Shown piece by piece: positions 1 through 6,845 of a DNA stretch of 64,000 bases. Each line of letters starts with the position of its first letter. Position 1 is the first letter of the stretch. Under the pieces are notes generated by a model. That model was given only the letters and a program-made list of their open reading frames with translations, made no database searches and was not told the origin of the DNA. Source of the DNA: Physcocola sp002396385. Its GTDB lineage: Bacteria; Bacteroidota; Bacteroidia; Bacteroidales; Paludibacteraceae. The stretch spans positions 1-64,000 of the forward strand of contig CAMNDM010000015.1 of the NCBI GenBank assembly GCA_946535435.1. The letters are read 5' to 3'. The translations under genes and the position numbers were made by a program.

Positions 1-185
1 TATATACCGGGTATGAGGGCTCGTTCTGCGGATGGTTAGTGCCGTTCTGCGATGCCGGCTATGTTGTAGAGCTCACCGATGCCGCTGACGAACTGCGGAG
101 CGGCAGCTACTACGTTGAGGCTGTCGATGTGTCGTTTTCTTCTGCTGGGGGCGTACGGACCGTTCGAATCGGCGCGTGCATTTAG
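1..185 (+). CDS. Phage structural protein, C-terminal end only (baseplate or tail type)
   Basis: An open plus-strand frame enters from the left edge (first full codon at base 3) and ends at TAG 183-185, giving 60 residues with no start. The residues include GYVVELTDAADELRSGSYYV followed by a stretch reading EAVDVSFSSAGGVRTVRIG. The pattern of a polar turn, SGSYYVEAV and an SSAGGVR strand resembles the C-termini of phage late-control/baseplate hub proteins; that assignment is from recollection of the family, not a search. It would place the structural module to the left on the plus strand, converging with the minus-strand early genes. The last 113 bases overlap the minus-strand cysteine-rich gene. 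Confidence 0.5.
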   Translation, partial: YTGYEGSFCGWLVPFCDAGYVVELTDAADELRSGSYYVEAVDVSFSSAGGVRTVRIGACI

Positions 186-438
186 CGTCCTCATGAGCTT
201 CTTCCAGCCCTACCCGCTCCACCATCTCGTGCCATTGCCGGCAGTCTGCGCAGTAGGTGACTGCTCTATTTGAGTGACAGTCACAGTGGCATTCGTCTTT
301 ACGGTGGTAGTCCGCGCACCAATTGCAGTAGCCATCGAACAACCCGCCACGGTGACAGTCACAATGGCAGGTTGTGAATTCCGCATTCGCCGAAAAAACA
401 GCGGCAAAAAGCAAAAATACGGTTGATAAATAGCGCAT
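73..438 (-). CDS. Small secreted Cys/His-rich protein with a duplicated CHCDCH unit
   Basis: This 121-residue protein starts with a clear signal peptide (about residues 1-19, ending in SANA). The mature part holds two tandem copies of one unit: CHCDCH followed about 8-9 residues later by CNWCADYH, then CHCDCH followed by CADCRQWH. This spacing of Cys and His looks like paired metal-binding knuckles or a disulfide module. The start is supported by AGGAGG a few bases upstream of the ATG at 438. The basic C-terminal tail (from about residue 85) lies opposite the end of the plus-strand structural gene and may be a chance extension. The gene sits beyond a terminator at the end of the early operon, as phage moron genes often do. 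I do not recognise the family. A secreted or periplasmic metal-binding role is inference. Confidence 0.6.
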   Translation of the reverse strand: MRYLSTVFLLFAAVFSANAEFTTCHCDCHRGGLFDGYCNWCADYHRKDECHCDCHSNRAVTYCADCRQWHEMVERVGLEEAHEDAKCTRRFERSVRPQQKKTTHRQPQRSSCRSAVRQRHR

Positions 439-540
439 AACCCCTCCTTTTTTTGTGGAAATTTACCCTTTTCGGGCCAAAAAACGCAATTTTCGGGCAT
501 GCTTTACAGCATTTTTAGGCCAAAAACCGATAATGGAAAA

Positions 541-583
541 GAAAGAAAACCGCAATCCGATGTTATTTAGCAGATTGCGGTTT
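541..583 (-). terminator. Rho-independent terminator at the end of the prophage early operon
   Basis: Inverted arms of 11 bp (AAACCGCAATC at 547-557 and its complement at 573-583) enclose a 15-base loop. On the minus strand the stem is followed by TTTTCTTTC. It lies just after the last gene of the early operon (621-848). Confidence 0.75.
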
Positions 584-620
584 CTCTATTTCGGGGCAAA
601 AATGCCTTTGACGGTATTTG

Positions 621-848
621 TCACAACTCGTCAGCCCTTTTTGCCGTAATCTCAAACACCTCCTCGAAGTGGTGGCGGATGGCCGTAAGGCTCGGGTTCA
701 GCCTCTGCATTAGGTAGCATGGCAGTTCTCTGGTCGTTTCCGACACGTTGCACCGCTCGCAGAAGGCGCACCCGCGGCACTCGTTGACGTCTGTTGTCTC
801 CGCCAGCTCGTAAAAGCGGCCGCCCAGCATTATCCCGTTCCTCATCAT
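621..848 (-). CDS. Small prophage protein with four clustered cysteines
   Basis: A 75-residue protein with the cluster CRGCAFCERC at residues 24-33 and one more Cys near residue 44. The Cys pattern suggests a small zinc or iron-sulfur site. The start overlaps the stop of the upstream gene (ATGATGA; a second ATG at 845 is possible), so it is probably translationally coupled. It is the last gene of the early operon before the terminator at 541-583. I do not recognise the family. Confidence 0.6.
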   Translation of the reverse strand: MMRNGIMLGGRFYELAETTDVNECRGCAFCERCNVSETTRELPCYLMQRLNPSLTAIRHHFEEVFEITAKRADEL

Positions 849-1309
849 GGCATCTTGTCCAAATCGTTCAAAATTCCGTTCACGAACATCTTGTCCTTGA
901 TGAGCTTCTGCACATTCTCGCCCACCACCTCGCAGAACAGGCCGAACACCCTCCGGTCAGATCCTGACGCTGCCGCAAGGGCTTCCCGCAGAGTTTTGTG
1001 GTCGCCCATGCCGTAGGCTTTCACTTCCCTCTCCTTAGGGATGTCGGTAGGCCTTGCGGTAATGACGAGGGCGGCCGAGTCCTTGATGTCGTCCGTGTCG
1101 CCCGGTTGGAGGTTCAGCGAGGTCATGAACTCTTGGATGAGGTCGATGGTTGTCTTCCCTCCAGCGTTAGGTTGCGGGCGCCTGCCCTTTAGTTCTGACT
1201 CCTTCCACTCGGCCATCTCTACGAGTAGGTCAACCAGCGGTTGCAGGTTCTGGTCTTCGCCCACCAGTCGGGCCGCCAGTTCTCTGGCTTTCTTCTTGTT
1301 CTTGCTCAT
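845..1309 (-). CDS. Prophage protein of unknown function
   Basis: The protein is 154 residues from the ATG at 1309. I chose this start over an upstream in-frame one at 1360 because AGGAGG lies directly before it. The N-terminus is strongly basic (MSKNKKKAREL), followed by an acidic helical stretch, a low-complexity spacer and a mixed C-terminal half with the stretch GSDRRVFGLFCEVVGENVQK. There is no signal peptide or membrane segment. It sits late in the early operon, between an AT-rich small gene and a Cys-rich small gene. I do not recognise it. Confidence 0.6.
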   Translation of the reverse strand: MSKNKKKARELAARLVGEDQNLQPLVDLLVEMAEWKESELKGRRPQPNAGGKTTIDLIQEFMTSLNLQPGDTDDIKDSAALVITARPTDIPKEREVKAYGMGDHKTLREALAAASGSDRRVFGLFCEVVGENVQKLIKDKMFVNGILNDLDKMP

Positions 1310-1331
1310 ACCTTCTCCTCCTAGTCTTGTT

Positions 1332-1592
1332 TTATTCATTTTCTTTCTCTCGTAATTCAAAATCTAACATCAAATAATCAACTAGGTCTTTTACGTTTTC
1401 AAAAAGACTATCTGCGTCAATATCTTCTATTATTTTTTCATTATCCCTGTCTAAGTATTCAACCTCACACTTTTCCAAAATATCAGTAGACCTAACATTG
1501 ATGAAAGTTTGATTTATAAAGCCCTTATATATTTTCTCATTTCTGAGAAAATACACTAAATCTCCAACTTTAAATTTCGTCTCAATCTTCAT
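1332..1592 (-). CDS. Small AT-rich prophage protein, SH3-like start
   Basis: An 86-residue acidic protein from the ATG at 1592, which has GGAGGGG upstream; the longer in-frame opening to 1820 is a shadow of the neighbouring gene. The beginning KVGDLVYFLRNEKIYKGFI looks like a KOW/SH3-type beta barrel strand pair that often binds nucleic acid or protein. The DNA is clearly richer in A and T than all its prophage neighbours, suggesting later acquisition. Start and upstream stop overlap as ATGA, so it is coupled to the gene at 1589-1801. Confidence 0.65.
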   Translation of the reverse strand: MKIETKFKVGDLVYFLRNEKIYKGFINQTFINVRSTDILEKCEVEYLDRDNEKIIEDIDADSLFENVKDLVDYLMLDFELREKENE

Positions 1593-1801
1593 ACCTTCCC
1601 CTCCTTTCCCAAATTTGTCGTTTTCGCCCTGAACTTCGGCAGATAGCCGGGGCACTTGAACTCGCCGTAGGGGTTCAGGTTCACGGCTTCGGTGTTGTTG
1701 TGGTTGCGCCAGTTGCGGGCGCAGTGCGACTTGAAGCAGTCGCGGTTGCAGCACATGACCGAATGGTCGATGTCTGCGGTAGTGGTCTTTTGTTTTCCCA
1801 T
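1589..1801 (-). CDS. Small Cys-rich prophage protein
   Basis: A 70-residue basic protein with CCNRDCFKSHC at about residues 17-27 and a later FKCPGY motif. The Cys spacing suggests a zinc knuckle. It follows the SNF2 helicase gene by 19 bases and overlaps the next gene as ATGA. Function unknown; the position suggests a helper of the replication module. Confidence 0.6.
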   Translation of the reverse strand: MGKQKTTTADIDHSVMCCNRDCFKSHCARNWRNHNNTEAVNLNPYGEFKCPGYLPKFRAKTTNLGKEGKV

Positions 1802-1820
1802 TTTTGTCGCTATTTGTCAA

Positions 1821-3179
1821 TTAACAATACTGTTTGATTAATGTCTTCAAGGCGTCGATAACGCCCTGTTGCGCGCCGCTCTTTCGCTCGATGGCGGCGT
1901 TGGCCATCTCGTCAACAGTGCCGGCACACACAAGGCGGTAGACGGTCACGGGGTGTGTCTGCCCCTGGCGGTGCAGTCGGGCGTTCGCCTGCTGGTACTG
2001 CTCGAGGTTCCACCCTGTTCCGTACCAGACGATGTAGTGCCCGCCCTGCTGCATGTTCAGCCCGTAGGCGGTCGATGCCGGATGCGCCAGCAGTACGTCG
2101 ATGTGGCCGGCGTTCCAGTCGGCGAGGTCCGCCTCGCCCTCGTAGGCGCGGACCCTCAGCCCATTCAGCTTGGCGGTTATGCTGTAGACCTCGTGGCGGA
2201 ACTGGTAGAAGACCAGGACGGGGCTGTGCGCCTCCTCCACGATCTCGCACAGGCGGTCGAGCTTCTCGCTGTGCACGGTGTGCACGTTGTGGTCCTCGTC
2301 GTAGACCGAACCGCTGGCGAACTGGCTCAGCTTGCTCATCAGTGCGGCGGCGTTGGTGGCGGTCACCACCTCGGGGTCGGTGCCGAACTGAAGCACCTGC
2401 TCCCGCTCGAACTGCTTGTACTGGCGCATCAGCGGTGCGGACAGCTCGATGCGCTCGGTGATCTCGGTCAGCGCCGGCAGTTGCAGGTAGTCCTTCGCCT
2501 GCATGGTCATGCAGATGTCGGCTATGCGGTTCAGTATCTGGCGGTCGCACCCGTTGCGGACGACGTACTTCGTGGCCACGTGTCCGATGGGGACGCTGTT
2601 GAAGTACTGGGTGCGGAACTTGGTGACGAACTTGCCGAGGCGCTCGCCCTGGTCTATGCAGTACATCTGCGCCCAGAGGTCCAGCAGGCTGTTCGGTGTT
2701 GGCGTTCCGGTCAGACCCACCACCCGGTCGGCCTGTGCGGTCCACCGCTTCACCACCTTGAAGCGTTGCGCCTGCGGATTCTTGAAGCTCGTCAGCTCGT
2801 CCAGCACCAGCGCGTCGAAGGGAAAGCGCCTCTTCAGGTGGGTCTCCATCCACACGAGGCTGTCACGGCCTACCACGTAGATGTCTGCATCGGCCGCCAG
2901 TGCCTCGGCCCGCTGTTTGGCAGTGCCCATCACCTTGCTCACCCTCAGGTGCCGGAGGTGGTCCCATTTGGCGCACTCGGCACTCCAGGTGCTCTCCGCC
3001 ACCTTCTTGGGTGCTACCACCAGTGTGGTGGCCAGCTCACCCTCGTCCATCAGCTGGCAGAGGGCCGTGAGTGTGCTCACCGTCTTGCCGAGTCCCATAT
3101 CGAGGAACAGGGCACACCGTGGGTGGCCCAACACCCACCGGATGGCGTCCGTCTGGTAGGGGTGCGGTTCAAACCTCAC
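1821..3179 (-). CDS. Phage SNF2-family DEAD/DEAH helicase
   Basis: A 452-residue superfamily 2 ATPase. The Walker A motif FLDMGLGKT is at residues 25-33, the Walker B-type motif LDELTSFKNP near residue 127, LTGTPTPNSLLDLW (motif III area) near 155, and motif VI as QANARLHRQGQ near residue 405. This is the short SNF2 helicase of phage replication modules, without extra chromatin-type domains. It overlaps the upstream VRR-NUC gene by 11 bases, a pairing seen in many Firmicutes prophages, and probably acts in phage replication or recombination. Product call is firm; exact role is inference. Confidence 0.9.
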   Translation of the reverse strand: MRFEPHPYQTDAIRWVLGHPRCALFLDMGLGKTVSTLTALCQLMDEGELATTLVVAPKKVAESTWSAECAKWDHLRHLRVSKVMGTAKQRAEALAADADIYVVGRDSLVWMETHLKRRFPFDALVLDELTSFKNPQAQRFKVVKRWTAQADRVVGLTGTPTPNSLLDLWAQMYCIDQGERLGKFVTKFRTQYFNSVPIGHVATKYVVRNGCDRQILNRIADICMTMQAKDYLQLPALTEITERIELSAPLMRQYKQFEREQVLQFGTDPEVVTATNAAALMSKLSQFASGSVYDEDHNVHTVHSEKLDRLCEIVEEAHSPVLVFYQFRHEVYSITAKLNGLRVRAYEGEADLADWNAGHIDVLLAHPASTAYGLNMQQGGHYIVWYGTGWNLEQYQQANARLHRQGQTHPVTVYRLVCAGTVDEMANAAIERKSGAQQGVIDALKTLIKQYC

Positions 3180-3462
3180 AGCCGACCTCCTTCCTGACGA
3201 TGAGGTCCACCATTTCCTTGCTGTCGGCCACGTACACGCGCTGGCCCATTTCCCGGAGTTCGCTGATGCGTATCGACTGGATGGCCCTCGGGTGTTTGCC
3301 CTTGCTCTTCAGCTCTACCCAGAATACCCGCCCGTCGGGTAGCAGGCACAGCCGGTCGGGGTATCCCGTCCGCAGGTCGCTGGTATACTTCAGCGCTATG
3401 CCGCCTATGCTCGCCATCTTGTCGCACAGGTAGCGCTCTATTGTCTTTTCGCTTGTTTCCAT
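3169..3462 (-). CDS. VRR-NUC domain nuclease
   Basis: A 97-residue single-domain nuclease of the PD-(D/E)xK superfamily. Visible signature: GYPDRLCLLPDGRVFWVELK, where the Asp after GYP and the E-x-K of VELK are the expected metal-binding residues, followed by a helix with ISELREMGQRVYV. I chose METSEK at 3462 because this length matches stand-alone phage VRR-NUC proteins. The frame stays open to 3750, but that part is iteron DNA translated as repeated HKVP, and is more likely noncoding. It lies between the candidate origin and the overlapping SNF2 gene. Confidence 0.85.
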   Translation of the reverse strand: METSEKTIERYLCDKMASIGGIALKYTSDLRTGYPDRLCLLPDGRVFWVELKSKGKHPRAIQSIRISELREMGQRVYVADSKEMVDLIVRKEVGCEV

Positions 3463-3479
3463 GGTTGTGACTTTTTGCT

Positions 3480-3708
3480 GGTACTTTTTGCCGGTACTTT
3501 TTGCCGGTACTTTGGGTTTATCTTTTTCTATAGTAGCCCCTATACGCGCGTGTGCGCATCCGCACGTGTGCGTATAGGCGCTATTTTCATTTATATCTCT
3601 GCTAATAGAATTAAGTACCAAAGTACCGAAATAATTTAATGGCCTTATTATCAGTTGTTTCTGTGGTACTTTATGTGGTACTTTATGTGGTACTTTATGT
3701 GGTACTTT
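3480..3708. repeat. Iteron array: nine GGTACTTT copies flanking a palindrome
   Basis: GGTACTTT occurs at 3480, 3493 and 3506 (period 13), then in the opposite orientation at 3613-3619 (seven of eight bases) and 3620-3627, and again in the first orientation at 3665, 3677, 3689 and 3701 (period 12). The period close to one helical turn places the sites on one face of the DNA. The array fills the only sizeable gap inside the replication genes, between primase and VRR-NUC. Such arrays typically bind an initiator or repressor; an origin of replication is the leading inference. Confidence 0.6.
3534..3583. repeat. Imperfect 50-bp palindrome inside the iteron array
   Basis: The arms TAGC-CCTATACGC (from 3534) and GCGTATAGG-GCTA (to 3583) match at almost every outer position, with a less regular GC-rich centre around 3551-3566. 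AT-rich stretches flank it on both sides. The layout palindrome plus flanking iterons is common at plasmid and phage origins. It could instead be a transcription terminator or regulator site, but there is no T-run after either arm. Confidence 0.5.
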
Positions 3709-6097
3709 ATGCAATATTCCCATCTCTCTGCCACATCTTCTGCTGCCCATACCCAGTTACGCGCAGGGTGGTGTATTTCCACCCCTCCTTAGCTCGCATG
3801 AGCTTGTTGACCTTCTTCATCTCGTAGGCGTATTCCTTGTCTTTGAGGTTGATGCCCAGCCGCTCGTAAACGAACTCGCCAGCGTAGAACTTCGTGCGTT
3901 CGAGGCTCTCACCCGCCAGTGGGTCGGGGTTCTGCATAAAGGCGCGGCGTCGGGCGATGTCCCACGTGTACCAGTCAGCCGGCAGCCGCATAGCGAGGTA
4001 CTCGTCCAGCAGTCCCGGAACAGGGTCGTCCACATCCACGTTGTAGTCGCACTGTCGGCCTCTCGCCTCCGCCTCCTGCTCGGCATCGAGGTAGAGCTTC
4101 TCGCCCTGTCGGTAGCGTACCACCGCCTCCGCCCACAGTTGGTCGCGGTCCGCCTTCAGCCGCTCGAAGAGGTCGCCCTCAATCTTGCGCAGTCCGGCAT
4201 CCACCGGAATGACCCAGAAGCGGCGGTTGCCCGTGTCGCCCTTAAGGAACGACACCTCGTTGGTCGTGCCGAAGAAGACGCACTGGCGGGGGTAGTGGTT
4301 GGTGCGCTTGCCGTAGGCGGCCCGGTAGATGTCCTCCTGCTTGCTGAGGAAGTTCTTGACCTGCTCCACGTCGCTGCGCTTGATGCTGGCCAGCTCCGCC
4401 AGCTCGATGATCCATGCCTGGCGCAGGCTCTCCATGCCCTCCTTGCCCTCGGTGGTGATGATGGAGTCGCTGAACCAGTCGCCGCCCATAATCTTCAGGA
4501 ACGTCGACTTGCCGATGCCCTCGCCACCGCTGAGGATGAGGCAGTAGTCGAACTTGCACCCCGGCTCGTAGATCCTCCGCACGGCGGCTGTGAAGATCTT
4601 GCGCGTCATGGCGCGGTTCAGTTCATTATCCTCCGCCCCGATGTAGGAGGCGATGAGGGTGTCGAGCCGCTCCACACCGTCCCACCTCAGGCTGTCGAGG
4701 TACTCCCTTACAGGGTGGCGGCGGTGCTGGCTGAACACCTTGTCGAGGCAGTCGCTGATCTTCTCCTTGCCCTGGATGCCGTAGTTCATGTCCAGGTAGA
4801 CACGCAGGCAGGCGTCGTCCTTGTCGCTCCAGGTAAGCCCGAGACGGTTCCACGGCAGGTTGGCGTCGGCGAAGTCGTAGCTCGAGAAGTCGTCGTGCCA
4901 CAGATGTCCCGCCAGACGCTTGTCAAGCCCCAGCACGGCGAGTATGTTGTTCACCGACGACACAACGCCGTTCTTGCCCGACTCCAGCTTCTTGACCAGC
5001 TCCTCCGCGTCGAGCAGTTCGGGCGCCTTGGCGTCCACACCGGCGAAGTCGTCCAGAGCCTTCTCCCTCCGCTCCCTCAGGCAGAGGGCAGCCACGCCCT
5101 TGTCGTGTGCGCAGAACTCCGCCATCGCCTTGTAGCTCGGGCGCTTGGTCACGTCCGTGTAGGTGTCGTCCTCGTCGAGGTCGCCGAACTTGTGGATGCG
5201 CACGAGGTCGAAGGCGTTGCACAGCTGCCTGCTGGCTGGGTCGGTGTCGTGGTGGCTGTAGGCGAACTTGTCCTCGTAGGTGACCAGTCCGCCCGCCACA
5301 GACCCCTCCTTGTAGGTAAATCTGCCCTCTGTGTCCGTTTTCTCATACACATCAGACAAGAATACCTCTATGGCCTCACAAATGCCGTAGGCGCGACAGA
5401 AAAGGCCTATCTGGCCGTTTTTCTCCAACGGGTCGCCCGCGCGTTTCATTTCCCTGTGTATCGACTTGTCCTCTTTCCGTCCGTACTTCCAGAAGCTGGC
5501 GTCCTTCCATTCGTCCTTTGTGCCGTACTGCAGCAGTACCCAGTCGGCCGGAAGCGGCCCGCCCTGCTGTTCCTCGAAGACGTACTCGCCGTCCTGGCAG
5601 GTGCTTGGCCAGTAGAACAGCCTCGGAAGCTCGTAGGTCGTGTGGTCGAACTTGTCGATGCCTATCTGGTCGGCCACCCATCGTGCGATAGGCTCGTACT
5701 CCTCGGGCGTGACTTCCCTGTCGAGCAGCACCACCAGTCGGAAGCGGGGCTTCTGTGGTGTGTGCGAGTGGGTGGAGTAGAGGAACGATGCGTAGTTGTG
5801 CGCGGTGGTCCAGTCGTCCCACTCCTCGCCGTTGGCGAAGTCGATGTCGAGGGTCACCACCGAGCGGCTGATGACGCACCCGTTCTTGCGCCGCCCGTCC
5901 CTCAGCGGGCCGCCCACGAATCCGCCCACGTCCTTGCGGCTGGCCTTCAGGGTCTTGTTCATCTTGGCATACTCCGCCACTGTCTCGCTGGTGCGGTCGG
6001 TATTCCGGCACTTGTCCACCAGCTCCGACCACTCGATGGTCTTGTTGTCCCACCTTACCGTCTGCCTGCTACTTGCTGTTGCGATTCTGATCTTCAT
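3707..6097 (-). CDS. Primase-helicase, virulence-associated E (VirE/VapE) family
   Basis: A 796-residue replication protein. The N-terminal part has archaeo-eukaryotic-primase features: VVTLDIDF near residues 81-87, the sHxH-like STHSHT at 108-113, and KPRFRLVVLLD at 116-126. The C-terminal half is the VirE ATPase: Walker A GGEGIGKST near residue 505, Walker B area WIIELAELASIKRSDVEQVK, FFGTTNE, and the arginine-finger motif GNRRFWVIPV. I chose MKIR at 6097, five codons inside the longest frame, because AGGAGG precedes it. It probably primes and unwinds phage DNA. The iteron array begins at its stop codon, so the initiator and its possible target are adjacent. Confidence 0.85.
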   Translation of the reverse strand: MKIRIATASSRQTVRWDNKTIEWSELVDKCRNTDRTSETVAEYAKMNKTLKASRKDVGGFVGGPLRDGRRKNGCVISRSVVTLDIDFANGEEWDDWTTAHNYASFLYSTHSHTPQKPRFRLVVLLDREVTPEEYEPIARWVADQIGIDKFDHTTYELPRLFYWPSTCQDGEYVFEEQQGGPLPADWVLLQYGTKDEWKDASFWKYGRKEDKSIHREMKRAGDPLEKNGQIGLFCRAYGICEAIEVFLSDVYEKTDTEGRFTYKEGSVAGGLVTYEDKFAYSHHDTDPASRQLCNAFDLVRIHKFGDLDEDDTYTDVTKRPSYKAMAEFCAHDKGVAALCLRERREKALDDFAGVDAKAPELLDAEELVKKLESGKNGVVSSVNNILAVLGLDKRLAGHLWHDDFSSYDFADANLPWNRLGLTWSDKDDACLRVYLDMNYGIQGKEKISDCLDKVFSQHRRHPVREYLDSLRWDGVERLDTLIASYIGAEDNELNRAMTRKIFTAAVRRIYEPGCKFDYCLILSGGEGIGKSTFLKIMGGDWFSDSIITTEGKEGMESLRQAWIIELAELASIKRSDVEQVKNFLSKQEDIYRAAYGKRTNHYPRQCVFFGTTNEVSFLKGDTGNRRFWVIPVDAGLRKIEGDLFERLKADRDQLWAEAVVRYRQGEKLYLDAEQEAEARGRQCDYNVDVDDPVPGLLDEYLAMRLPADWYTWDIARRRAFMQNPDPLAGESLERTKFYAGEFVYERLGINLKDKEYAYEMKKVNKLMRAKEGWKYTTLRVTGYGQQKMWQRDGNIA

Positions 6098-6365
6098 GTT
6101 GTTCCTCCTCATCCCAGTTGTTACGTATCCACCCTGCGGTGGTCTCCAGTGATTGCGGTTCCGCCCCGAGGTGTTCGAGGCGGTTGCGGTACTGTTCCGC
6201 GAGTCGCAGAACCTTCAGTATCGTCTTTTCAGTCGGACGCTCGGCGGCATAGTCCATCGCCGCCTTCATGCCAGCCGCGCGCCACACTGGGCGGTGCATC
6301 ACCTCGAAGGGTGTCGGGTCGTTGTGGATGTAGTCCATGAATTCCTGGTCTCTGTCTGCGCTCAT
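6069..6365 (-). CDS. Small prophage protein of unknown function
   Basis: A 98-residue protein, mostly helical and charged, with an acidic QEFMDYIHNDPTPFEVMHRP start and a hydrophilic C-terminus. Its start overlaps the upstream stop (ATGA at 6362-6365) and its end overlaps the primase start by 29 bases, so it belongs to the same transcript and is probably coupled. No recognised domain. It could be a primase partner or loader, which is only a guess from position. Confidence 0.55.
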   Translation of the reverse strand: MSADRDQEFMDYIHNDPTPFEVMHRPVWRAAGMKAAMDYAAERPTEKTILKVLRLAEQYRNRLEHLGAEPQSLETTAGWIRNNWDEEEQHEDQNRNSK

Positions 6366-6841
6366 AGCTTTATGTTTAATTTGGTTTGTCGTTGCAGGCC
6401 GTATTTGGCCCTTAGCTTCTCCTTCCGCCAGAGCTCGGTCATCCGTGCGGAGATCTCCTCGCCGGAGAGCGGCGTGTTGCCGTTCGGATTGTCGTAGCCG
6501 TAGGGCTTCAGATGTTCAGGGTAGACCCCTTTCGGCGGCTTGCCCTTCGTGTGGTTCATTCCCGCCTTGGTGGTCGCGTGCCTCTGCCTCCGTTCGAGGA
6601 ACTCGGTGCTCTTCTTCAGCCCGAGGTAGTTGCCGAGCCTGCTGTTGTAGGCGGTGCTCCTGTGTGTCAGCTCCGTCAGCCATGCGTTCGGCGTGTCGGG
6701 GTAGGCTTCCTTGAACCGCTCCAGCGTCTCCTCGTCTGGCAGGTACAGCGGGTAACCGTTGTATACTACACGGCGGTCGGCCTCCTTGGTAGGCTTGGCC
6801 ATTGGGCGGTAGGGTGTTTCTTGGTTAAGATAATCTTCCAT
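6362..6841 (-). CDS. Prophage protein of unknown function
   Basis: A 159-residue basic protein lying four bases after the polymerase gene and overlapping the next gene as ATGA. The N-terminal part has PLYLPDEETLERFKEAYPDT; the middle is rich in Arg, Lys and Gly (KAGMNHTKGKPPKGVYPEHL), which suggests nucleic-acid or protein binding. No signal peptide, no membrane segment. I do not recognise it. Confidence 0.55.
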   Translation of the reverse strand: MEDYLNQETPYRPMAKPTKEADRRVVYNGYPLYLPDEETLERFKEAYPDTPNAWLTELTHRSTAYNSRLGNYLGLKKSTEFLERRQRHATTKAGMNHTKGKPPKGVYPEHLKPYGYDNPNGNTPLSGEEISARMTELWRKEKLRAKYGLQRQTKLNIKL

Positions 6842-6845
6842 GCTG

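Noticed and set aside
1869..3197. Long plus-strand open frame opposite the SNF2 helicase gene
   Set aside because: Composition is that of an antisense shadow of GC-rich coding DNA (runs of Val, Leu, His, Gly) with no motif, while the minus strand has clear helicase motifs.
3463..3750. N-terminal extension of the VRR-NUC protein through the iterons (repeated HKVP)
   Set aside because: It would add about 96 residues of repeat and low-complexity sequence not found in this nuclease family; noncoding iteron DNA is simpler. Not fully excluded.
4139..6340. 733-codon plus-strand frame opposite the primase gene
   Set aside because: Same shadow pattern; the minus strand holds primase and VirE motifs and a ribosome-binding site.
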